Shown piece by piece: positions 15,304 to 19,587 of a stretch of 19,587 nt of DNA. The position numbers and the translations under genes were made by a program. The notes under the pieces were generated by a model, which made no database searches, was not told the DNA's origin, and saw only the letters and a program-made list of their open reading frames with translations. Source of the stretch: Bacillota bacterium (GTDB lineage Bacteria; Bacillota; Clostridia; Tissierellales; Peptoniphilaceae); assembly GCA_023443025.1 (NCBI GenBank), contig JAEZWM010000097.1, forward strand, positions 1 through 19,587, in the 5' to 3' direction. Numbering within the stretch: the stretch's first letter is position 1; every line of letters starts with the position of its first letter.

Positions 15304-15897
15304 TTATTCTTTAAGTTCAGGTCTTATGATAAATGTAAGTAAGTATATACAACTCAAAACAAATAATATAATTATAGCTGTATTAAAAGATAGCGGGTTT
15401 ATATTGTAAGTATTTAAAATACCCAAGCTCAACCCGAGAAATAACCCGGACCAACCTCCGTATGATACCCTAAAAGACTTAATCGATAATACCCATTTCA
15501 AAATATTTCTGATTATTAAAAACAATGCATACATGATTAATCCTATAATAATTAAGTCCAGGCTTACCTCAATGCTCGATAGAAAAACTTTCAGTATATA
15601 AGAAACTATGATACTAAATACCAGAGAAAACGAAATTGACAATAAATCATTCTGTAGGATATTCATATTATATTGCATACTACTAACTGGCAGAGATAAT
15701 ACGATTCTCAGATCGTCTTTTTCCAGTAGTCTAGTATTAAGCACGTTAACCGCTGAGATAGCAAGAATTATAATTGATGATGCAATATTTTTAAACAATA
15801 CTGAAACTATAAAACTGGTTGCAAAGATTGTTAGCCAACTGCTGATGCCAAAGTTCTTTATCAATTTTAGATTAATATAATTAAGATTCGTCACCAT
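15304..15897 (-). CDS. Small ABC-type membrane subunit (first of three)
   Basis: A 197-aa hydrophobic protein with about six predicted membrane segments and the motif DDLRIVLSLPVSSMQYN between TM2 and TM3, equivalent to the motifs in the two following genes. The ATG at 15897 is chosen because GAGG (in GAGGTGATT) is 5 nt upstream; the GTG at 15903 lies inside that site. It overlaps the 3' end of the ATPase gene by 17 nt, implying translational coupling. Probably a membrane-spanning partner of the ATPase; substrate unknown. Confidence 0.72.
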   Translation of the reverse strand: MVTNLNYINLKLIKNFGISSWLTIFATSFIVSVLFKNIASSIIILAISAVNVLNTRLLEKDDLRIVLSLPVSSMQYNMNILQNDLLSISFSLVFSIIVSYILKVFLSSIEVSLDLIIIGLIMYALFLIIRNILKWVLSIKSFRVSYGGWSGLFLGLSLGILNTYNINPLSFNTAIIILFVLSCIYLLTFIIRPELKE

Positions 15898-16741
15898 AAT
15901 CACCTCTTTTAATAAAGTACATTATATCTTCAAGATCTGGCGCTTCTATCTGTGAATTGTACTTTAGGATATTTATCAAATCTTCGTTGTCTGTAAGACC
16001 TTCGAAATTAACAGGAGTTATTCTATGTCCGATAAATCCTGCCAGCAGTTCACTATCTATTTGTTTAGGGTCGCATTTTATCACTCTGTATTTACCGATA
16101 AAATCGTCTATCGTACCGGTAAAAAGAAGTTTTCCATCTTTTATCATCGTGATATAGTCTGCTATTTTTTCGAGGTCAGAGGTGATATGAGTTGAAAAGA
16201 GTATGGATTTTTCTCCATCTTCCATCTCTTCTCTAAGTATGTCTAGAAGCTCCATCCTTGAACCCGGGTCGATACCTGAAGTTGGTTCGTCCAGAATTAG
16301 CAGTTTGGCATCGTGAGAAATAGCCGTTGCAAGCATGTACTTACTGGACATCCCTCGAGACAGTTCTGTAACTTTTTTATCATCATCGATGTTAAACAGC
16401 TTTATAAGCCTTATATATTTTTCGTGATCCCACTTAGGATAAAATCTTCTGATAATAGAAGTCATATCCTTCACTTTTAGATTTTTGTAGTAAGGTGTTT
16501 GGTCGTATACAAAACCTATTTGTTCTCTAACTTTTACTCCGTCAGCTATATTATCCAGTCCATTTATTTTAATTTCACCTGATTGTCTCTTTATAAGGTC
16601 CATAATAAGTTTAATAAGAGTGGTCTTTCCGGATCCGTTTTCACCAATCAGTCCCATTACATAGCCCTTAGGAAGGGATAGACTTATGTCTTCCAGTTTA
16701 AATTTTGAATAACCACCATTTAAATTTTTAATATCTAACAT
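15881..16741 (-). CDS. ABC transporter ATP-binding protein (YtrB-like)
   Basis: A 286-aa ABC ATPase. Walker A is GENGSGKTT (33-41), Q-loop Q81, Walker B LLILDEPTSGID (147-158) and H-loop H185. The signature is LSRGM (127-131) instead of LSGGQ, as is common in the YtrB/BcrA-type exporters linked to GntR repressors. A C-terminal extension of ~75 residues follows the core, as in YtrB. The ATG begins 1 nt after the gntR stop, with GGAGGA (16752-16747) upstream. It should drive the three membrane subunits encoded after it. Relatives act in resistance to cell-wall antibiotics or in peptide export (Ytr, Pmt systems), but nothing here fixes the substrate. Confidence 0.9.
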   Translation of the reverse strand: MLDIKNLNGGYSKFKLEDISLSLPKGYVMGLIGENGSGKTTLIKLIMDLIKRQSGEIKINGLDNIADGVKVREQIGFVYDQTPYYKNLKVKDMTSIIRRFYPKWDHEKYIRLIKLFNIDDDKKVTELSRGMSSKYMLATAISHDAKLLILDEPTSGIDPGSRMELLDILREEMEDGEKSILFSTHITSDLEKIADYITMIKDGKLLFTGTIDDFIGKYRVIKCDPKQIDSELLAGFIGHRITPVNFEGLTDNEDLINILKYNSQIEAPDLEDIMYFIKRGDYGDES

Positions 16742-16742
16742 T

Positions 16743-17114
16743 TTATTCCTCCATTAAGATTTTTATAATTTCGACTACGGTTTCATCTTCTATTCCATAC
16801 TGTCTAGAAATGTTGAGTGCTTCTTTTAACTTTTCCTCGACTAGTTTTATTGTTCTGTCTTTTAGTAAATCAGGGTTTTGTGGAGCAACATAACTTCCCT
16901 TACCCGGAACTGACTCGATAAAACCTTCCGACTCAAGCTCATCATATGCCCTTTTCGTTGTAATAACGGAAACCTGAAGAAGTTTAGCCAGCGAACGAAT
17001 TGATGGGAGCATCTGTCCTTCTTCTATATCCTGATTAATGATTTGTGACTTTATTTGGTTTTTAATTTGCTCATATAGCGGTTCGTTTGATGAATTAGAC
17101 AATATTACTTTCAA
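16743..17114 (-). CDS. GntR-family transcription regulator, YtrA subfamily
   Basis: A 123-aa repressor-type protein. Residues 10-77 form the GntR winged helix (EPLYEQIKNQIKSQI, LPSIRSLAKLLQVSVITTKR, YDELESEGFIESVPGKGSYV). The short C-terminal helical tail replaces a large effector domain, which defines the YtrA subfamily. The start is TTG at 17114 (MKVILSNSS), preceded by a near-perfect GGAGGTGA (17127-17120); the upstream ATG at 17168 lies before the promoter start point and cannot be used. It begins an operon with an ABC ATPase, and a perfect inverted repeat over its promoter suggests it represses itself and the transporter until an unknown signal releases it. Confidence 0.92.
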   Translation of the reverse strand: MKVILSNSSNEPLYEQIKNQIKSQIINQDIEEGQMLPSIRSLAKLLQVSVITTKRAYDELESEGFIESVPGKGSYVAPQNPDLLKDRTIKLVEEKLKEALNISRQYGIEDETVVEIIKILMEE

Positions 17115-17127
17115 TAAGGTCACCTCC

Positions 17128-17164
17128 GTATATACTGTTAATAGACTATATATACAGTATATAC
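17128..17164. promoter_or_regulatory. Putative operator of the GntR/YtrA regulator
   Basis: Perfect 11-bp inverted repeat GTATATACTGT (17128-17138) and ACAGTATATAC (17154-17164) with a 15-bp spacer. One arm covers the -10 box and the repeat spans the start point and leader, ideal for repression. Confidence 0.75.
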
Positions 17165-17184
17165 GCACAAATTTTTTTTGTCAA
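17156..17184 (-). promoter_or_regulatory. Promoter of the gntR-ABC operon
   Basis: On the minus strand, a consensus TTGACA (17184-17179), a 17-bp spacer, then TATACT (17161-17156). Predicted start near 17149. The strength of the match suggests high expression when derepressed. Confidence 0.85.
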
Positions 17185-17195
17185 GTATAAATTAA

Positions 17196-17229
17196 TTGTA
17201 TATATATGTTCTTTGTTCTATAATATAAT
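17196..17229 (+). promoter_or_regulatory. Promoter region of the S41 peptidase gene
   Basis: TTGTAT (17196-17201), 17-bp spacer and TATAAT (17219-17224), with a second overlapping TATAAT at 17224-17229. It diverges from the gntR promoter, whose -35 begins only 12 bp away. Confidence 0.65.
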
Positions 17230-17323
17230 GAGGAGATTTAAATAGTGTGTATTTTTAGGCTTTAGTTTAGATATGATAACTAAGAACACTAAATCTCCCG
17301 ATTATAATTCGCGAGGTGGTTTT

Positions 17324-18535
17324 TTGAAAAATAGATATGTAAAAGTTATTGCCGTATTGCTTTCTGTATTGATCTTTGCATCATGTACAGCTAGGGGAGT
17401 TAAAGTCAATAGCGATAATTCGGTGACTCTTTCGGGAAGTGAATACGAGGAGTATATAAAAAATAAAGAAAAGATTGATAAGCTAAACTATCTTACAGAA
17501 AAAATAAAGGAAGACTTCTTATTTGATATCGACGAAGAACAACTGGATGTTGGCATTTATAAGGGACTTTTTTCAGCACTGGATGATCCTTATTCCACTT
17601 ATTATACTAAGAATGAATTCGACAAGCTCCTAGAGGACTCAAGTGGAGTTTTTGGTGGGATAGGTGTTGTGGTATCCGCTATGGATGGTGAGTTTATAAC
17701 GGTTGTAGCTCCCATTGAAGGAACTCCCGGTGAGAGAGCAGGTATACTTCCGGGTGATAAAATCATAATGGTTGATGGTGAGACTTACCTTGCAATAGAC
17801 ATGGATAAGGCTGTGGACCATATGAGAGGAGAGCCGGGAACAGACGTGGTATTAACTATAAGAAGAGAGAATAAGGATGGCTCTGTTGAAGATCACGAAG
17901 TCACCATAACAAGAGAGATTATAAAGATTGAAACTGTAAAGCACGAAGCTCTCGATGATGGGTTAAGTTATATTGGACTGGCATCTTTTGATGAGAATAC
18001 GTATTCTGATTTTAAGAATGCATTAAATGAAGTTAAAAGTAATGGTTCACGCGGAATAGTCTTGGATCTTAGAAATAATCCGGGTGGTTTATTGGACTCT
18101 GTGGTAAATATCTCAGATATGCTTCTTCCAAAAGGAGTAATAGTATCGACAATAGATAAGTCCGGAAAAAAAGTGGAAGAGAAATCCGATGCTTCTATGG
18201 AAGATATTCCGATGGTAGTTCTTGTTAACCAAGGTTCTGCATCTGCTTCGGAAATACTTGCAGGAGCACTTAAAGATTATGATAGAGCTGAAGTAATTGG
18301 AACTCAGACATTTGGTAAGGGGATTGTACAAAGAATCTATCCTATCAATGATGGTGGATATAAACTAACAGTTTCTGAGTACTATACTCCAAACGGCACT
18401 CAGATACATGGTGTTGGAGTTGAACCTGATATTGAAGTGGACCAACCCGAAGTTAATACTCCAATGGGTCCGGAGAACATAGATGAGGATGTTCAACTGC
18501 AAAAGGCGATAGAAGTACTAAAGAATAAACTTTAA
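17324..18535 (+). CDS. ctp: C-terminal processing peptidase (S41 family, PDZ domain), probable lipoprotein
   Basis: A 403-aa serine peptidase of the CtpA/CtpB/Tsp type, which acts outside the membrane on unstructured C-termini. A hydrophobic N-terminal segment ends in LIFASC, a plausible lipobox with C21. A PDZ domain covers about 90-175 (FGGIGVVVSA, PGERAGILPGDKIIMVDG). The S41 core contains GIVLDLRNNPGG, NQGSASASE with catalytic S307, and FGKGIVQ with K332 and Q336; the Ser-Lys spacing of 25 matches CtpB. TTG at 17324 is chosen: AGGTGG (17314-17319) precedes it and the signal sequence then starts properly; the ATG at 17273 has no such site. In clostridia this gene often lies between ftsEX-hydrolase and uvrB, as partly seen here. 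Confidence 0.92.
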   Translation: MKNRYVKVIAVLLSVLIFASCTARGVKVNSDNSVTLSGSEYEEYIKNKEKIDKLNYLTEKIKEDFLFDIDEEQLDVGIYKGLFSALDDPYSTYYTKNEFDKLLEDSSGVFGGIGVVVSAMDGEFITVVAPIEGTPGERAGILPGDKIIMVDGETYLAIDMDKAVDHMRGEPGTDVVLTIRRENKDGSVEDHEVTITREIIKIETVKHEALDDGLSYIGLASFDENTYSDFKNALNEVKSNGSRGIVLDLRNNPGGLLDSVVNISDMLLPKGVIVSTIDKSGKKVEEKSDASMEDIPMVVLVNQGSASASEILAGALKDYDRAEVIGTQTFGKGIVQRIYPINDGGYKLTVSEYYTPNGTQIHGVGVEPDIEVDQPEVNTPMGPENIDEDVQLQKAIEVLKNKL

Positions 18536-18725
18536 ATTAAAAGTTAAATACCATTTTTGATTGAAAAGGAATATATCTTAATAGCTTTGAACTATGATAT
18601 TTATTACAACTCATAAGAGATACTAATAGTTAACCGAGTTCTATAAAATAATTCTATTTAACTTTTTATGGGTTTTATACTAGAATAGTAATGAGTTAAG
18701 TGTAAATTAAAAAGGAGGAGTTTTT
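18536..18725 (+). other. AT-rich intergenic region before the rhodanese gene
   Basis: 190 bp without a convincing coding frame. A possible -10 TATACT (18676-18681) lies 45 bp before the next ATG but has no good -35. Weak complementarity (GTTCTAT at 18639 and later A/T-rich segments) does not make a convincing terminator for the peptidase gene. Confidence 0.4.
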
Positions 18726-19229
18726 ATGAAACTAAGAACCAGTAAAAGATTATTATCAATAATTTCATTGATAATACTGGCATCTATGCTTCTAGTTGGA
18801 TGTGCAGGTAACAAAACAGCAGAGAAACCTGCTGAAAACCAAATGCAGTATGTTAAAGCTGAAGAAGTAAAAAAAGACATTGAAGGAGACGGACAATATC
18901 TCTTAATAGATGTCAGAAAAGCAGAAGACTATGAAAAGGGTCATATTAAAGGCACCGTTGCTTCTGATATGGATAAAGCTAACAAAGAGGGAGATAAGGA
19001 AGACGGAGTTGCTAAAATGAAGGCTACCCTAAAAGAAGCTACAGGAAGTGAAACAGGAAAAGATGATACAAAAGTTGTTCTTGTTTGTTATTCAGGAAAG
19101 TCTTATGCTCAGGCAGCAACTGACGCTTTAGTTTCAATGGGATTCAACAAAGATAATATATACACACTTGAAGGCGGAATGAAAGATTGGGAAGCTGCCG
19201 GAGATGAGTATAAAGCATTAATCGAATAA
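18726..19229 (+). CDS. Rhodanese-like domain lipoprotein
   Basis: A 167-aa secreted lipoprotein. Residues 1-26 are a lipoprotein signal with lipobox LVGC (C26). Residues ~40-165 form a rhodanese domain: LLIDVRKAEDYEKGHIKG, VVLVCYSGKSYAQAATDAL with active-site C121, and YTLEGGMKDWEAAG. The active loop is CYSGKS, so the terminal Arg of typical CxxGxR sulfurtransferase loops is replaced by Ser. Thiosulfate sulfurtransferase activity is therefore uncertain; it may bind persulfide or act as a redox protein. A segment rich in Lys/Asp/Glu (82-113) is inserted between the CDC25-like motif and the active site. GGAGGAG precedes the ATG by 6 nt, and a strong terminator follows, so it is monocistronic. 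Confidence 0.88.
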   Translation: MKLRTSKRLLSIISLIILASMLLVGCAGNKTAEKPAENQMQYVKAEEVKKDIEGDGQYLLIDVRKAEDYEKGHIKGTVASDMDKANKEGDKEDGVAKMKATLKEATGSETGKDDTKVVLVCYSGKSYAQAATDALVSMGFNKDNIYTLEGGMKDWEAAGDEYKALIE

Positions 19230-19232
19230 AAC

Positions 19233-19270
19233 AAAGTATGTCAGATTGATGATTCTGACATACTTTTTTT
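19233..19270 (+). terminator. Intrinsic terminator after the rhodanese gene
   Basis: Perfect 13-bp stem AAAGTATGTCAGA (19233-19245) / TCTGACATACTTT (19254-19266), 8-nt loop, then a T-run to 19270. Confidence 0.9.
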
Positions 19271-19484
19271 ATTTATATTTTTAGGTACTACTAATAAATA
19301 TGGTTGAACGAGTGGGTATGTTTTTAACTTCCAGATCGGTCTATTATTTTGTCATCCACATTATTTTATCATTTTTTTATTTTTTGAACTTTACTCTGTA
19401 TTTAATTAAACTGCAGCAAAAGCAGGTTGCTATTCATTCAAAATTAACATTTATTACTAGAATCTTTAAGAGGTACCAAGCTTA

Positions 19485-19493
19485 TGGTATAAT
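19485..19493 (+). promoter_or_regulatory. Extended -10 promoter of the terminal gene
   Basis: TGGTATAAT is a complete extended -10; the -35 (TTTAAG, 19465-19470) is weak. Predicted start near 19500. Confidence 0.6.
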
Positions 19494-19502
19494 AATATAA
19501 GT

Positions 19503-19530
19503 TAAAACTCTCTATTTAGAAAGAGTTTTA
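19503..19530 (+). promoter_or_regulatory. Hairpin in the 5' leader of the terminal gene
   Basis: Nine-bp inverted repeat TAAAACTCT (19503-19511) / AGAGTTTTA (19522-19530) starting just after the predicted transcription start. It might stabilise the mRNA or attenuate transcription; the T-run is short. Confidence 0.45.
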
Positions 19531-19556
19531 TTAGTTTTATATCTCGGAGGTATTTG

Positions 19557-19587
19557 ATGGAAAAATTTAAAATAGAATCGGAATTTT
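19557..19587 (+). CDS. uvrB: Start of a gene cut by the window edge; probably excinuclease subunit UvrB
   Basis: Only ten codons are visible, MEKFKIESEF, preceded by CGGAGG 7 nt upstream. The peptide fits the UvrB N-terminus (typically M-x-F-K-[IL]-x-S-[ED]-[FY] before PTGDQP), and uvrB follows the S41 peptidase gene in many clostridia. UvrB is the DNA-damage-verifying helicase of nucleotide excision repair. Ten residues are too few to be certain. Confidence 0.55.
   Translation, partial: MEKFKIESEF

Larger units (their letters stand above)
19271..19556. other. Intergenic region upstream of the terminal gene
   Basis: 286 bp, AT-rich. A 66-codon frame (19300-19500) has no ribosome binding site, runs across the promoter and shows only low-complexity hydrophobic sequence, so it is not called. 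The region holds the promoter and leader hairpin listed separately. Confidence 0.6.

Noticed and set aside
15608..15880. 90-codon plus-strand frame
   Set aside because: Antisense to a permease gene, with no supporting signals.
17114..17168. Longer start for the GntR regulator at the ATG 17168
   Set aside because: It lies upstream of the predicted transcription start and inside the operator/promoter; TTG at 17114 has a near-perfect ribosome site.
18625..18675. Possible hairpin terminator after the S41 peptidase gene
   Set aside because: Only short, A/T-rich, mismatched pairing; no stable stem followed by a T-run.
19300..19330. Possible LexA/DinR box before the presumed uvrB gene
   Set aside because: A GAAC half-site is present (in TTGAACGAGT) but no matching GTTC half-site at the needed distance.
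19300..19500. 66-codon hydrophobic frame before the last gene
   Set aside because: No ribosome binding site, low-complexity composition and overlap with the extended -10 promoter.
1..19587. tRNA, rRNA, CRISPR, transposase or prophage genes
   Set aside because: No cloverleaf, repeat array, transposase motif or phage gene was seen on either strand.

Overview
The window is AT-rich, gene-dense DNA from a low-GC Gram-positive anaerobe, most likely Clostridia/Tissierellia. Reasons: AGGAGG-type ribosome binding sites, frequent TTG starts, an alr-mazF arrangement like that of Bacillus, an FtsEX/S41 peptidase/UvrB neighbourhood typical of clostridia, and oxygen/NO-defence genes of anaerobes (flavodiiron protein, RIC/ScdA). 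Species cannot be fixed from the sequence alone.

Region 1 (1-5472, rightward): a tightly packed operon of a RelA/SpoT-domain alarmone synthetase-like protein, an MTA/SAH deaminase, an unusual AcpS-NAD(P)HX dehydratase fusion, alanine racemase, and a MazF/NdoA toxin with no antitoxin gene beside it. It ends at a 12-bp bidirectional terminator. Region 2 (5470-7228, leftward): 5-formyl-THF cyclo-ligase followed by a CofE-like (F420-0:gamma-glutamyl ligase family) protein.

Region 3 (7238-10604, rightward): ftsE (apparent CTG start), ftsX and a secreted coiled-coil protein with a C39-like cysteine peptidase domain. This looks like an FtsEX-controlled cell-wall hydrolase operon. A perfect WalR-type direct repeat (TGTAAC-N5-TGTAAC) lies just upstream of its promoter. 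Region 4 (10605-14013, rightward): a DUF1275/YoaK membrane protein, a Crp/Fnr regulator with a cysteine-rich N-terminus, RIC/ScdA iron-sulfur repair protein and a flavodiiron protein. An FNR-type palindrome sits inside the hairpin between the regulator and RIC, at the right distance from a -10 box to act as an activator site.

Region 5 (14012-17184, leftward): a GntR/YtrA-family repressor, an ABC ATPase and three small ABC-2-type membrane subunits. A strong promoter precedes them and its -10 box is covered by an 11-bp perfect inverted repeat, so autorepression is likely. Region 6 (17196-19587, rightward): an S41 C-terminal processing peptidase, a rhodanese-like lipoprotein, and at the very end the first ten codons of a gene that looks like uvrB. 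Regions 4 and 5 appear to be inserted between ftsEX-hydrolase and ctp-uvrB.

No tRNA, rRNA, CRISPR array, transposase or phage gene was seen. Function assignments rest on motif recognition by eye; no database search was run.
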